From Metellina segmentata (lineage: Eukaryota; Arthropoda; Arachnida; Araneae; Tetragnathidae), in the NCBI GenBank assembly GCA_947359465.1, contig OX375875.1:17854458-17918457 (forward strand): a stretch of 64,000 nt of DNA, read 5' to 3'. Within the stretch, counting starts at the first letter, position 1; each line of letters opens with the position of its first letter. This document shows positions 1 through 12,286 of the stretch, piece by piece. The notes beneath the pieces are model-generated. The model saw only the letters and a list, made by a program, of their open reading frames with translations, was not told the origin of the DNA and ran no database searches. A program made the translations under genes and the position numbers.

Positions 1-1254
1 TCCTGCCAAGGAATTTGAAAGAAACCAAAAAGAAACATCTCTTCGAACAGCTCGTCATTTCGCATGCCGGACAGCTCGAGAATGTTTTGAATAGTATCGA
101 AGAATGCAGAATACATTTCTCGTTCCCAATACATTTTCCAATTTCAGATGATGATACAAGACGATTTTTATTCTCCAAGCATTATGGGGATAACAGATAA
201 TGTAACATTAAATTAATGAAAAGAAAAAATTATCTTTAAAATGTATTTCTCAAACTTTTCCCCACCAGACAACACCTTCAAATCTTCACAATATTCGTGA
301 ATTCTTTTTTGGAACATTTATGAGTTCATTACTTTCTAATTCACTGTATTAATGAGCATGACATGTTTCTTTGAAGTTGAAGATGTCGGAATGAACGTAC
401 TTAAACACAAATGCACGATTACAGAATGCTTGTTGATGCATCAGTTCAACCATGTGGTATCAGTAAACTCTAAACCAAATCTAGTCAGCAGTTCTAAAAA
501 TGATTTCATTAATTATTACAAAAAAAATGCCATTTAAATATTGATAATTATAATCTTACTTAATCTTTTCTGACTTTTCACTTTAAAAGTTCATAAAATA
601 GTTAACTATTAAATGAGTACACATGCATTCCAAACTGTAATATTTCAAAATGCATCCTCTTTTATTACTAATTTAGTAAATGAAAGGTTAAGAATTGTTT
701 TGGTATAGATTTTTTGCACTAATAGATTAGTATTAGTGCAAGAAAAATAGACTAAACAACATTATTAAATATCATGTTTCCTACAAAAACCTTTCAAGTT
801 TATCCAATTGATATGCCCAATTACAATAGAGGTGTGTCTGTAGAAATAAAATCCGAAAAATTTAGTGTAAAATACAATAAAACACTAAGAAAAATTGCAT
901 GCATTACATGGGAAAATATGCCAAAAAAGGAAGGTATACATAAAAATTGTCTTGTTTTTTCAAGATAAACAATAGAATGAGAAAAGTTTGAGAAACACTT
1001 TTTTATAGTCGCCCATCCAGAAACTCTAAATTTGTGCACAATAGATTGAGTTCAATCTACACAACAAAAGAGATTCGTGTGATAAAAAAATGGGCATAGA
1101 ACAACATAATAAAGCAAACAAACTAAAATTAATAATCAGCATTGTGCCTTTACAAAGTGGCAGTGTTTGAAAAATGCGAAAAAATACACAATACATTTTA
1201 CTGTAAGAGTCAAGATAACTTAAACATATGAAACCAAAGCACAACAGAAACCAA
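1..1254. other. AT-rich 3' flank without recognisable gene
   Basis: No conserved coding segment is seen. Bases 2-91 form an open plus-strand frame ending in a stop, which could be the tail of a gene lying to the left, but I recognise no protein family in it. The segment lies downstream of the minus-strand UPF0390 gene and may include its 3' untranslated region. A reverse-strand AATAAA sits at 661-666, rather far from the stop codon. Confidence 0.4.
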
Positions 1255-1389
1255 TCACTTCTTTTTTCCCTTGCGAGCATTTTTGGCTTTGGCAGCAGGT
1301 GTTACTTTCTTCTTGTCAATGGTGAAAGATCCCCCAGCTCTGGTTCTGAGCTCGACTTCGATGTTTGTTTTGATGGAATTCTCCAATGC
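1255..1389 (-). CDS. UPF0390 gene exon 3 and stop
   Basis: One hundred and thirty-five bases encoding 44 residues from ALENSIKTNIEVELRTR to the lysine-rich end GKKK, then TGA. The acceptor is TTTATTTTCAG. The intron between exons 2 and 3 is only 85 bp (1390-1474). Confidence 0.75.
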   Translation of the reverse strand, partial: ALENSIKTNIEVELRTRAGGSFTIDKKKVTPAAKAKNARKGKKK

Positions 1390-4300
1390 CTGAAAATAAA
1401 TAAAAGGGTTCTTGTTTAAACCAAAGTACAAACAGGAGATTAAAAGCTAGATTTCCTTCAGAAAATGTCAATACCTTCTGCAGTTTCTTCTTTTCCACTA
1501 CATTTTTCTTTGGAATCTTCTTTGTAACACCACTGCCTAAAATAAATATTTTTGATGACTCATGTGTATTGATTTAAGAAATATCCATCTTCTCAGATGA
1601 CAATAAAACATTAAATTTGTCCAACGATACTGAAAGAGATGAGAAGAAATAGAATTTTGGTTTTACTTAACAATCACATTTACATCACATATGGTTCAAT
1701 GTGCAGGAATGTTCATTGCTCAGTACATAACAAAGTGTGGTGGTAAATCTTAAAATCTTAATCACCAAAGTTGGCATCTTGTCAGCAATGCTTTAAGGGA
1801 AAATAGCATATTTTACATTAAAAAATAATGAATTTTAAATATACTTTTAAATATTTAGTATATTATTAGCTTACAAGTAAACACATTAAGTCAAAATTTT
1901 CAAGATAGTATGAGTTTTTTTTTTTTAGCTTTTTAGACATGAATGTGATGATCTTTAGACAGATGAAGTGTCTAAGTTTTTTCCTTGTGCGTAGGCTAGA
2001 TGTTTTTGAAAATAACACTTAGCAAATTAACAAAGTTATAATTTTTCTTCATTTTCTCAGAACTATGTTTCTTGATTGCATGTCTCACTTGTAAGCTAAC
2101 ACTATTTACTCTAGAGAATTATAAGACGAATCGGACAAAATTTGAAGTTTGGTCATTTTTTATACATTCTTATTAATAAATCGTCGGGGGTTACTGCAAA
2201 AACAAGATAACTTCATTTTTAAAGTACACTTAATAAGTACACTTTCACGCAAAATAAGGTGCTGTAAACTACTTCTGCTGTATATGTACTTGATATGTTT
2301 AAAGTAGTTAACAGTTGATAGGCTCACAGTAGAGTTATCTTGTTTTCAAAGAACATACTACACTCAATTATGTTTGAAATTGAACCTGAACTCAAAACAG
2401 AAAAAAGGTTACCTTGTTTCCACAGTAACACAACATAATATTTAATTAAATAACTACTTATTTATTTCCATAAAATGTTATGTACAAATATAAACTCCTT
2501 ACCATGAGCAAGAAAAATTATAAATTCCTTGATTTATTGAGTTCAGAATTCATTCAACCCAATTTTAGATCAATGTTTCGTAAGGTACTCCTCTTAAAAC
2601 GACTTTTTTCGGTCCACCATTATGAAAGGTGTTTCTTTAAGTCTCCAATCTTACTGTTTAGCAGCATTGCTGACAAAAATTTGAAATCATGCCATTAACA
2701 AGGCACTTATAAGTCAACTACCAATTTTTACATTCAACTGTCAGTTAACTGTCCGACAATAAACAAAAATTACACTGAAAAATGCACATAGAACACACAT
2801 TTTATATTCTATTTAGTCTTGTAAATATTGTGCAAATGTACAAAAAAATATAATAATCTTTCAATTCAAATCCCTTAATATTCTGTTGGAATATTATGAA
2901 AAATATTCACGAAAGTTCCCTTCATAGTTCTGAAATCTGTTGTGCATACTATTCGTAATATCGTGACTAATTATATTTAAACTTGGGCTGTACATTTTGT
3001 TTTAAAACTCTTTCACTCGTTCCCCCTTGAATTTTTGGTTTCTGAAGCAGAGGAAAAATCGGTAGGTAATAGTTATTTGAATTAACTGCATTCTGGAGCA
3101 ACACAAAGGGCTATTAATGACGGTCCAGGATCCATCCCAAAGGGAAAGAGCATACGTAACAACGAAGTGTCATTTTGAACCACGTTCCGATGATGAGGTC
3201 ACGCCTGAGCTGAAAGCACACAAATCTACAACTGTTTCTCAAAATCAACAAGCAATTTACGTTATTTTATTTTTCAACTGACACAAAACTTATAATGAAG
3301 CTAAAACATTAAACTACACAGTATGCTCTTAACTACTCAATCAGGTACTATATGTCTGACTTATGTATGGTACAGGAATTGAAGTTACTAATAGATTAGT
3401 GAATAGTACTACACATTTATCATACCTATAGCACGAACTCGATGCTGACATTAGATCATGGGGGATGCCACAGTTAAAGCACTTGTGAAATAGTTTTTAA
3501 TAACCATTAGCAGCATAAATTTTTTTAAATATTAACATAAAAAGTCTCCTTCAAATCCTATGTTAGTTGCTCATATGCAAAATGAGTTGGCCAAAACACA
3601 AAATGTGCTAATTGATACAAAACACAATATCGAAGATTTCGGAAAGTTAAAATTTTTTAATTAAAAAACTAAATTAGCAAAAGAAAAGAAAAATGACTGG
3701 TTCCAAGGACTATTGTATACGAAAAGATAGTAGTCTACTGCCATCATAGCTGGTCCATTCCTCAAACAATAAATTAATTTAGTTAATAGCATGTTAATTC
3801 ATAGCACAAAATTTCCTCTTGCCTCTGGCAAGCGAAATTTTTTCTTTGGCAAATGAAAATTCAGTCAAATTGTAGATATATTTTTTATTAGCTTCAGATG
3901 TCTAAAGGAATTTTAATTGCCCCACTCTCAGAAATTGAATGCGCCTGCCATCGCAAAAGAACAGAGTGTGATACACCACGTGGTCAAGTAGGCACGCCCC
4001 ACTAATGCTGATAGCAATAATGAGATTGAAAATGCTAAAACAGCGCACTTTCTTTTAGGACCTGCCAATGATTCAACAGGCGCCGATTATTGTGTTTGCA
4101 ATTTGGAGGCAGAAACCAGAAACGACTCCAGGACATGCTGATAGGAACTTCCAAATTCTTGACCATGTGAACGAAATAAATTTTGACAGCTTGCCAAAAG
4201 TAAGGTTTGAGAGTTTGAAACTTGTTTTAAAAGAAAACATGTGTGTGCACACACTCGCTATCTTATTTCGCTACTGGTACCGAGGACCACCCAGATTTTT

Positions 4301-7270
4301 AATCTCCCGGTCCAATTGTACTTTTAGTGGTGGACTACCAATGATTTCACACACACAAAAGGTGTAAATATTTTCTTCACAAGGTCTTAATGACAATCTA
4401 GCAAACAGACTGCCAGAATGTTGAAATTGGCATTCCTTAGAACATTTTCTCAATAGAAAATTATTTCTTCCTTTCATAGGTAAAAAAAAAAAAGAGGAAA
4501 CGGGGGACTCTAAATTTTCATTAACCTATTGGTGAATTTTCGAAAAAAGTCACAGAAATTTTGAAATAAGTATCTTTTGAGATGATTTTCCTTAAAAGAT
4601 ACGCTTAGTCCCCATGCTTGAAAAATAGGGGCAAAAAGTTGCCTGTGTCAGTCCTGGGTTAGTGAACAAGCTATTAGAAAATTGCAATCATTAGGTTTGG
4701 GCCAGTTTGATTGGTTCCATTACTTTTAATCAAACATTTTTAAAGCTTGCCACGTTGAGGTACTACTTGAGCATAAAGTTTTGCATTGATAGAAACATTG
4801 TACATATGGCATAAGCTATGAAGTGCAACACACACTCATATTGTAATATAACAAACGAATTAAATAAACTTGTTCAAAATATTATTGCCCATCTCCTGTT
4901 GAGATTTTTTAAATATGATAATTACCATCCATGTTTGATACACACAGCACGAAACATACTAACTTGGCATCTGTAAAAGAGAGCCATATTCCTACTTTTC
5001 AAGGAATTTAAATTTTGGACCCTTTTTTCATTTATCATAGATTGCAATATATTATCTTGTGATTGTACAGGTCCCATTAAAAAACCTTTTTTAGCAAACC
5101 TATAAATATAATTCCCTTGATTCTTTAAAGGGGACTTTTCTGATTTATCCATAACATTAAACTACAGATCCAATTTGGAGGATTTTTGCTTATTTCATGG
5201 TACTATTTTTTCCATCCCAGCTTTCATTTATTAATGCCATTGCAGTGGATTTCATGTTTTGGGATTTGCCAAGAGATGAACGAGAAGCAATATTATTTCT
5301 TCACAAAGATTGTATTCAAATAACCACTCAATGGGAAATTAAACTGTAATTTGAAGCCCAAATGGTTATGTAGCCATCGTTTGTGCCTGGTTAAAAAAGC
5401 TTATACCCAAACTGTTGAGTGGTTGTTGGGTCGTGCAATAAACATCAACGAGGTGCTGTCGCCATCACACATATACTCTTATCTAATTGAATTTATGTGG
5501 TGTTGGCTATATTCTAAAGAGGAAATGTTCTCTGCAATGCTAAATGTAAGTGCCAAGAAATAAGCAAAAATGCATCAAATTACCACCAAAGTTTATTGGT
5601 GTACCTATAATGGACATCAGATACTGATCTTGGCTTTTAAATGCAGGTGAAATGAAAAATGTAAGGACTTGAGCAAATATTAAAGCCTGTGAAAACCCCT
5701 GATGCACAGCAATCATTTGTGAATTAGTACTCAAACTGTCTCACCTTTTAAATTTGCAATTCTGAATAAGATAATAGATAATCTGATTTAGAATCACATA
5801 ACTGTGATTTAATCATGACAAGTGTTAAATACTGCTTCAAGGAATTATGAGCTTCTGTCAAGAATTTGAAATTGTCATATTCAGCTAATATATTTCAGAC
5901 CTTGAAAACATGAAGTTTCAGAAATAGCTCATTTCATGTGATTACATTTTATGTGCAGGTAATTAATGAGTGATGTTTTACTTACAAACAGAAACATATC
6001 TACAGTATTGTATTAGATAATATTTATTTCAAAAAGTCCCGTGAAACATATCTGCCTTATTTCTACGTCCCATTGTTGAAATATTTATTCAAGTCATTGC
6101 AACAAACTGACCACTAAATTGCAAAAGTTTTCCCTTCCCATAATCCTATCTAGCAATCTACTGTCTGTTTAGCACAAGAAATAGTCTCACAACTAAGTCT
6201 ACAACTGACTGTTGCTGTAGAAACGGATCTTATGCCATTTTTCACTGGGGATGCTGGAAGAAATGCATTCAAGTCTGTCACACTTAATGAAAATTTGGAA
6301 ATATGTCTATGGTTGGTTCTGGTTGCAGAGAAGATCAAAGTAGCCCTTTCCGCAAGAAACATTTGCCAAAAGCAATTAAAAAAATTAAGATAGCTACCTT
6401 TGTCACCCCTACTTAAATTGAACACGCCCTGTTCCTATAGGAACCGTCACTACCGACATTTCAATGAGTGCAGTTCTCGGGATAGGTAGGTATCTAATTA
6501 ACATCGCACTGGAGCAGCACAATGGGCATTTGGCAACAGTCTGGGATCAACCACTGAAGGGAAAGATATGAGGACACCAAATAATTTTGAACCAATCAGA
6601 TGACAGGGTGGTCTCAGGGTAGGCAAGCAGTAGATTAAATTTGTTTGATTGCAATCATGTTAACAGTATTTCTGCACAAAAGTGTTTCAAGGATGAAGGA
6701 AGCTAATGTCATCTATTTAATTTCAACCACAAATACTATCAAAGCACATAATTGTTGGTTTTCAACCTTGATGGCTCAAAAACGCCGCAATTTACCGTGA
6801 ATCTAGTAATATTTTGTTAGTAGTTTTCCAACAATCGTGTTCTCTTAATCGACATTTATGTTATGAATTTCGTGGGGGTTTTGATCAATTATTTCCATTG
6901 CAAATATTCAGAAAAATTTCTTCTTGGTGTATAACAATTGACAAAAAATAACAACTTCAAAATTTCTTCCGATTGAGATGTACGAAAATACTTATCATTT
7001 AAGATGTTCGGATGCAATTGTTTCTAATCGATATTCGTTTACGTAATTATTAGAGATTATGCTGGGCATGATTTAGATTTTTAGTGCACAAATTTAAAAC
7101 GATAATATCATGTATGCTTGATGTTCATTCCACCATATTGTATCTACTAACGGCCCTTTTTTCTCAATACGCGCTTGCCGACATGTTTACTTGCCTTTTT
7201 TGGAGACTCGAGTGATCTTTGGCTTCTTGGGATTGCTCTTCCCTCCTTTCATGTGAGATCCTTGAGGCAT
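1255..7270 (-). CDS. UPF0390 / Leydig cell tumor 10 kDa homolog-like small basic protein, three exons
   Basis: Spliced product of 90 residues from three exons: 7270-7195, 1536-1475 and 1389-1255 (stop TGA at 1255-1257). The protein is strongly basic. The N-terminus has KSNPKKPKITRVSKKG, the middle is VTKKIPKKNVVEKKKLQKAL, then an amphipathic stretch SIKTNIEVELRTRAGG, and the C-terminus ends NARKGKKK. Length, the lysine-rich start, the 'PKK..VV..KKLQK.LE..I...IE' pattern and the basic tail agree with the UPF0390 family (human C19orf53), small nuclear or nucleolar-looking proteins of unclear function. The start was chosen because ATG at 7270 begins the family-like sequence. Reading phase matches across both introns only if intron 1 uses a GC donor. 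The assignment is from remembered family pattern, not a search; exon structure is read directly. Confidence 0.72.
1475..1536 (-). CDS. UPF0390 gene exon 2
   Basis: Sixty-two bases completing codon 26 (Gly) and encoding SGVTKKIPKKNVVEKKKLQK. Acceptor TTTTAG at the right edge and donor GTATTG at the left edge. This is the most conserved-looking block of the protein. Confidence 0.72.
3081..3215 (-). mobile_element. Old SINE 3' fragment (family B)
   Basis: On the minus strand this carries the end of the shared SINE body: the TGACCGTGGTTCAAAA-like segment, then a degraded 'GGTCCGTCATTAATAGCCC' analogue and the terminal GTTAA. Several substitutions against the younger copies indicate age. It lies inside intron 1 of the UPF0390 gene. 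Confidence 0.55.
6493..6640 (-). mobile_element. Old SINE 3' fragment (family B)
   Basis: Minus-strand remnant of the SINE body with recognisable GAGCAGCACAATGGGC, GAAGGGAAAGAT and TTTTGAACCA words on the plus strand. Heavily mutated and 5'-truncated. It lies in the UPF0390 intron 1. Confidence 0.5.
7195..7270 (-). CDS. UPF0390 gene exon 1 (coding part)
   Basis: Seventy-six coding bases starting at ATG 7270 and encoding residues 1-25 plus the first base of codon 26. The exon ends AAG and is followed by GCAAGT, a textbook GC-type 5' splice site. Using the GT two codon positions further on would put exon 2 in a frame that is neither basic nor continuous with exon 3. Confidence 0.7.
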
Positions 7271-7549
7271 TTCTCGGACTGTTCGAAACTTTCGAACCAG
7301 AAAAACAAAAGATTGCTTGAAATTAATCGGAAATAATCGCTCAAATATTTCTAATGCACGAACAGAAGAAAAATAAAATGTAAACACCTCGATTAATATC
7401 TTCCCTTCAGTACAGTTCACGTCACCAAAAGCTTACTTCTTTAATTATAAACAGGTAATGGTAACGGTAATGGTGAATAATAAAAAAAAAACAATTACGT
7501 TAAGATAAAAATCGTTTTCGAATGTGATGCAGCTCCGATTCCGGATCGC

Positions 7550-7878
7550 GCCGACCAACCGGTATAGTGGTTAAGGTGTTAGCCTCTAGATCGGAAGGTT
7601 CCTGGTTCGAATCCGGGTTCGGGCATGGATGTGTGTAAACGTATGGTGTAGAGGCGGCTGGTGCACCTTAAATCTGTCGTGGCCGAAAGTCCTCACGTTG
7701 GGTTGGTGTGGAAGTTTGGAGAGTGGGGTGCCAGCTCAGGTGTTGCTTCGTCATCTGACCGTGGTTCAAAATTACGAGGTGTTGTCCTCGGATCTTTCCC
7801 TTAAGGGACTGATCCCGGACCGTCGTCAATAGCCCGTTGTGTAGCTCTAGTACGACGTTAACTAAAAATTACCAATTA
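7550..7878 (+). mobile_element. Full-length family A SINE
   Basis: Reference copy of the young SINE, 329 bp. It begins GCCGACCAACC and has an A box at 7561-7576 (GGTATAGTGGTTAAGG) and a B box at 7604-7614 (GGTTCGAATCC), the two internal RNA polymerase III promoter elements of a tRNA-derived head. A body follows and the tail is AATTACC repeats. A perfect 15-bp target-site duplication (CCGATTCCGGATCGC) flanks it at 7535-7549 and 7879-7893, so the ends are certain and the insertion is recent. Short open frames inside it are not genes. Confidence 0.92.
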
Positions 7879-8018
7879 CCGATTCCGGATCGCAATTTTT
7901 CCGCAGACGAACCTGATTCAGGTGCAGAGCAAACACATGTTAAATCTGTAGTGCCCAAACAATTCTCAACAAGCATTTAATCCTTACATATGTTATTTTG
8001 TGAATCATCGCTTACTAG

Positions 8019-8365
8019 GTAATTGGTAATTATTAGTTAACGTAGTACTGGAGCAACACAACGGGCAATTGACGACGGTCCGGGATCAATCCCCTAAGAG
8101 AAAAATCCGAGGACAACACCTCGTAATTTTAAACAACGGTCAGATGACGAAGCAACACCTGAGCTGGCACCCCACTTTCCAAACGTAATTAACACACCAA
8201 CCCAACGTGAGGACTTTCTGCCACGACAGATTTGAGGTGCACCAGCCGCCTCTACACCATACGCTTACAAACATCCATGCACGGACCCGGATTCGAACCA
8301 GGAGTCCAGGAACCTTCCGATTTAGAGGCTAACACCTTAACCACTATACCAGTTGGTCGGCTCAC
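8019..8365 (-). mobile_element. Full-length family A SINE
   Basis: Reverse-oriented copy from tail (GGTAATTGGTAATT) to head (ACCAGTTGGTCGGC). Flanked by a 10-bp direct repeat CGCTTACTAG at 8009-8018 and 8366-8375. The head carries a small extra duplication (GAACCAGGAGTCCAGGAACC) beside the B box. Confidence 0.88.
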
Positions 8366-8554
8366 CGCTTACTAGAGGAACCAATTTGAGAAATTATGAG
8401 GTGGTGAGGTGCATTTCAGTTGTTTCATCTTTATGTGTTTTAGATATTTTTTTTTTTGTACTTTGTGTCAATGTTGTCTTTATTTTTTGGTTGTTCCCAT
8501 AGTATAGGTGGTTCCTTTCGCTGGAGGTGTCGGGCCACAACCATAAATCTCAAG

Positions 8555-8696
8555 GGGTTGCTTCGTCATCTGACCGTGGTTCAAAATTGCGAGGTGTTGT
8601 CCTCGGATCTTTCCCTTAAGGGATTGATCCCGGACCGCTGTTAATAGCCTGTTGTGTTGCTCTAGTATGACGTTAATTACAAATTACCAATTACCC
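8555..8696 (+). mobile_element. 5'-truncated family A SINE
   Basis: Only the 3' half is present (from GGGTTGCTTCGTCATCTGAC to the AATTACC tail). Flanked by TAAATCTCAAG / TAAATCTCGAG at 8544-8554 and 8697-8707, one mismatch. It lacks the tRNA-like head, so it was truncated on integration. Confidence 0.8.
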
Positions 8697-8723
8697 TAAA
8701 TCTCGAGTCCCTTGGCTTAAGAG

Positions 8724-9175
8724 GTCACTAGCCCTGTTGGAAGAGTTGGAAACCGGAATATTACACGTTCGACATTCGATCCAATCAATGGTAATGGTAA
8801 TGGTAATTTTAGTTAACGTCGTACTAGAGCGACACAACGGGCTATTGACGACGGTCCGGAATCAGTCCCTTAAGGGAAAGATACGAGGACAACACCTCGT
8901 AATTTTGAACCACGGTCAGATGACGAAGCAACACCTGAGCTGGCACCCCAATCTCCAAACTTCCACGCCAACCCAACGTGCGATCCAATCAAAGACCATC
9001 ATGTACGCGGAGAAGGTTCACATTAAATCTACCTTAACCTCAAATGTCCTCATAATGGCGTGGTGTTAAAGTTTTGAGAGCAGGATGCAAGCTAAGGTGA
9101 TCAACTCATTATCAGCTCGTGGTTAAAAATTACGAGACCGTCATCAATAGCCCGTTGTTGTCCGCCACTTTGACG
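8724..9175 (+). mobile_element. Family B SINE interrupted by a family A SINE
   Basis: Degraded B head (CTAGCCCTGTTGGAAGAG..., then TTCGACATTCGATCCAATCA) continues after the inserted A copy with AAAGACCATCATGTACGCGG and the shared body, ending GACGTTAA. The split shows that B is older than A. Confidence 0.7.
8788..8980 (-). mobile_element. 5'-truncated family A SINE inside a family B SINE
   Basis: Begins with a (GGTAAT)n tail and ends within the body at CCCAACGTG. A perfect 11-bp target-site duplication CGATCCAATCA lies at 8777-8787 and 8981-8991, in the B box of the older host SINE. Confidence 0.9.
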
Positions 9176-9336
9176 TTAATTTCACTACCTATGACCTGTC
9201 ACTTATAAGGGCCATACGACCTAATAAGTGGGCATCAGTGGTGTTGTGTCCACATAAAGCCAAATGTTCTGTATCATCTGATAATTTTTTTTAATTCATT
9301 GATGTAAGCAGGTATTTAATCTAAACCAGAATTATA

Positions 9337-9960
9337 CAACGGGCTATTGACGACGGTCCAGTATCAAACCCATAAGGGAAAGATCCGAGGATAACACCGC
9401 CGACCAACCGGTATAGTGGTTAAGGTGTTAGCCTCTAGAACGGAAGGTTCCTGGTTCGAATCCGGGTGAGGGCATGGATGTTTGTAAGCGTATGGTGTAG
9501 AGGCGGCTGGTGCACCTTAAATCTGTCGTGGCCGAAAGTCCTCACGTTGGGTTGGCGTGGAAGTTTGGAGAGTGGGGTGCCAGCTCAGGTGTTGCTTCGT
9601 CATCTGACCGTGGTTCAAAATTACGAGGTGTTGTCCTCGGATCTTTCCCTTAAGGGACTGATCCCGGACCGTCGTCAATAGCCCGTTGTGTTGCTCTAGT
9701 ACGACGTAAAAACAAAAAATTACCAAAAATTACCGAGGACAACACCACGTTATATTGAACCGCGGTCAGATGACGAGGCAACACCTGAGCTGGCACCCCA
9801 CTCTTCAAACTTCCACACCAACTGAACGTGAGGACAGTTGAGGATACAACAGGTTTAACGTGCACAACCCTATTTTTACACAACGGGTTTGGGTTGGATT
9901 GAAATTCGCTATCCTCCGCTTGGTAATCCGTTACGCTGCCAATCGGGGTACCGCTAACCA
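9337..9960 (-). mobile_element. Family B SINE interrupted by a family A SINE
   Basis: Minus-strand B copy. The 3' end (CAACGGGCTATTGACGACGG) lies left of the inserted A copy and the rest (AACACCACGTTATATTGAACC and onward to the head near 9950) lies to its right. The head reads as a divergent tRNA-like segment. Confidence 0.65.
9399..9734 (+). mobile_element. Full-length family A SINE nested in an older SINE
   Basis: Complete copy from GCCGACCAACC to an A-rich TTACC tail. A 12-bp target-site duplication GAGGATAACACC / GAGGACAACACC (one mismatch) lies at 9387-9398 and 9735-9746, within the body of the opposite-strand family B element. Confidence 0.9.
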
Positions 9961-10067
9961 CGTATATTTTAGGTACTTATGTTTTAGTTCAACAAAAATC
10001 AGACTCTGCTAATTTCTCGTCAAGTTTCTAAATCTCTTCAAGAAAGGAACTAGTCCTTCAATCTAAA

Positions 10068-10398
10068 TGCCGACCAACCGGTATAGTGGTTAAGGTGTTA
10101 GCCTCTAGATCGTAAGGTTCCTGGTTCGAATCCGGGTCTGGGCATGGATGTTTGTAAACGTATGGTGTAGAGACGGCTGGTGCACCTTAAATCTGTCGTG
10201 GCCGAAAGTCCTCATGTTGGGTAGGTGTGGAAGTTTGGAGAGTGGGGTGCCAACTCAGATGTAGCTTCGTCATCTGACCGTGGTTCAAATTTACGAGGTG
10301 TTGTCCTCGGATCTTTCCTTAAAGGGACTGATCCCGGACCGTCGTAAATAGCCCGTTGTGTTGCTCTAGTACGACGTTAAACTAAAATTACCCCATTA
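10068..10398 (+). mobile_element. Full-length family A SINE
   Basis: Complete copy with intact A and B boxes. Perfect 13-bp target-site duplication CCTTCAATCTAAA at 10055-10067 and 10399-10411. Confidence 0.92.
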
Positions 10399-10411
10399 CC
10401 TTCAATCTAAA

Positions 10412-11630
10412 CAGATAAAGACAGTAGGATTATAAACACTTTAGACCTATCGCGATTACCAATTGGAAAGTAAAATTAATTTATTTATTCAACAACTGGA
10501 TGATTATTAGATAAATTATTTTCAGACTTAGATTGATGGCACTTTTCCAAGAAGAGAAAGTGATTATTTTAGCCATTCTGTCGATCTTTAGATAACCAGT
10601 TCAACCGGAATGAGGTCGGGAAATTCTACTAGTATAAATATAACGTTGACAATTTATAAACAGAAACACACATATGAAGAAGAGCCTTACACTTTAAGCG
10701 GTCCAATTACACTTTAGGCGGAGGTAGCTCCATAAATCCGAATATTCAGAAAAGTGGGATGAGAATAACGATAGACTATTAATTTTAACGGATTTTTAGG
10801 GAGACCCGTAAGGAAAAACCCAAAATTCTTATTATTCATTTCACAAAACCAATTTTTTTAGTGATAATTAAACACATATTTTAAATCAATAATCAATGAA
10901 AAAAAAAGTTTTATTTGCAATTATATTTTATATTACGATTTTAATATGTTTTTTTAGCCGAAATACACACCTTTTATAAACCCTACTCCTGTGTCAATTT
11001 TTAATATTTTTCTATGAAATAAATTTCTACAATATTGTTATAGTATATGCAAAAGACGTAGGGAGAGATTTTCTAAAATTTATTTACGAGTTTTCATAAA
11101 AAAATATTTTGCTCATTATACGTTAATTTTCACAAAAAGCTCTCCCTGTGTCTGTTAAACAAATTATTCAAGACCTACAAAATGTAAACAGTTTAACTCT
11201 AAGTGCATACATCAAAAAGCCTTAGTACTTTAAACTTTAACAAAATTGCAAAAAACTGATTTTGAGATAATCACATTTTAAGTACAAAATGCAACGGAAG
11301 TTAACCAAAACAACTTACTTTTTGCAAGCACTATTTTTTTGAGTAATTTCTATAACATTGAGACTCTTATCAAAACAAGAGTTTTTACCGTAATCTCGTA
11401 TATATTTTTTAAAAGCCAGTTTTATCTCTGATGACAAGGGAGTGATTTGTGATAATTCACTTTAAAATTATACATTTCGTGTTTAACGAACTGGTAAAAA
11501 GATATTTTATTTGATCAGTACTATTTTAAAATAAACCACCACTGTATAAACCACGCATTATTTTTTCTACAGCTATTTTCTTGCTGTAAACGAGCCTTTT
11601 TGTAGTGATACGCATACGACGAAATATAGC
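10412..11630. other. AT-rich stretch without recognised features
   Basis: I see no gene, SINE head or terminal inverted repeats here. Frames are short and not protein-like. Confidence 0.5.
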
Positions 11631-11639
11631 GTTATACGG

Positions 11640-11830
11640 GGGCTGCTGCACGTTAAATCTGCAACGGCCTCACGGTGGCGTGGTCTGGAAGTTTAAAGTG
11701 GGGTGCCAGCTTGGGTATTGTTCTTGTCATTTGATCGTGGTTCAAAATTACGAGGCGTTGTCCTAGGACCTTTCACTTCTGATTGATCCTTCGCCAACAG
11801 ACCGTTGTGTCGCTACAGCGTCTTAGACGC
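11640..11830 (+). mobile_element. Degraded family B SINE body
   Basis: Contains GGGGCTGCTGCACGTTAAATCTG, CGTGGTCTGGAAGTTTAAAGTGGGGTGCCAGC and TTCAAAATTACGAGGCGTTGTCC analogues (each spread over separate lines). The head is missing or unrecognisable. Confidence 0.6.
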
Positions 11831-11900
11831 TTTTGCACCATTATTAGTAGGTAGGTAAATAGTTGACATTGCACTGGAGAAACACTACCGGCTGAAGCCG

Positions 11901-12286
11901 AGTTGTTGTTGTCGTGCGGGCCATATATGGCCCAATTGGGGTGCCATTGCCCCGGAGGGCTGGACTTCTTCATACATGACACATCCGTTTTACAGGACGG
12001 TCCCTTCCACACATCCATTCACTCACACATATCGTAATTTAGATCCCAATCAGAGGCCGATAACTCCCTGATCAGGTACCCCCAGAGGTATTGATTTGGT
12101 ATGGGAACCTGGGGACTTTGTGACCACGACCTATTTAACGTGCCCCAGCCACCATTAGCGAACACGGCGGTCTTTAGCCAGGTCCAAACGCCGATCTCGC
12201 AACCATCAGAATTGCAGGCTCCGCCGAGTACAGAACCCACAACCCTTCCGATGCGAGCCCGACGCTCTACTTACTGAGCAACGGAT
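11901..12286 (-). mobile_element. Family C SINE
   Basis: Third SINE family. On the minus strand it starts with a tRNA-like head (TTGCTCAGTAAGTAGAGCG, then GGGTTGTGGGTTCTG). The body contains AAAGACCGCCGTGTTCGC and GGGGCACGTTAAATAGGTCG, then CCTCTGGGGGTACCTGATCAG, and it ends in (CAA)n. It matches the plus-strand copy at 30878-31316. The long open frames across it are incidental. Confidence 0.75.

Larger units (their letters stand above)
1537..7194 (-). other. GC-AG intron 1 of the UPF0390 gene
   Basis: About 5.66 kb of AT-rich sequence between the donor AAG/GCAAGT (7194 downward) and the acceptor ATTTATTTTAG (ending at 1537). The interior shows no other supported gene and only two old SINE fragments (3081-3215 and 6493-6640), a much lower transposon load than most of the window. 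Confidence 0.65.

Noticed and set aside
2..91. Possible C-terminal exon of a gene to the left of the window
   Set aside because: Only 29 codons, with no recognisable family and no visible splice acceptor because the window starts there.
7550..7625. Possible functional tRNA gene
   Set aside because: A and B boxes are present, but the acceptor arms do not close, and the same head recurs many times attached to a SINE body with target duplications.
7629..9961. Recurrent 60-110-residue frames with CRGGWCTLNLSWPKV-like or GQHLVILNHGQMTKQ-like sequence
   Set aside because: They are frames through SINE A/B bodies, repeated on both strands across the window. They track the repeat, not a gene family.
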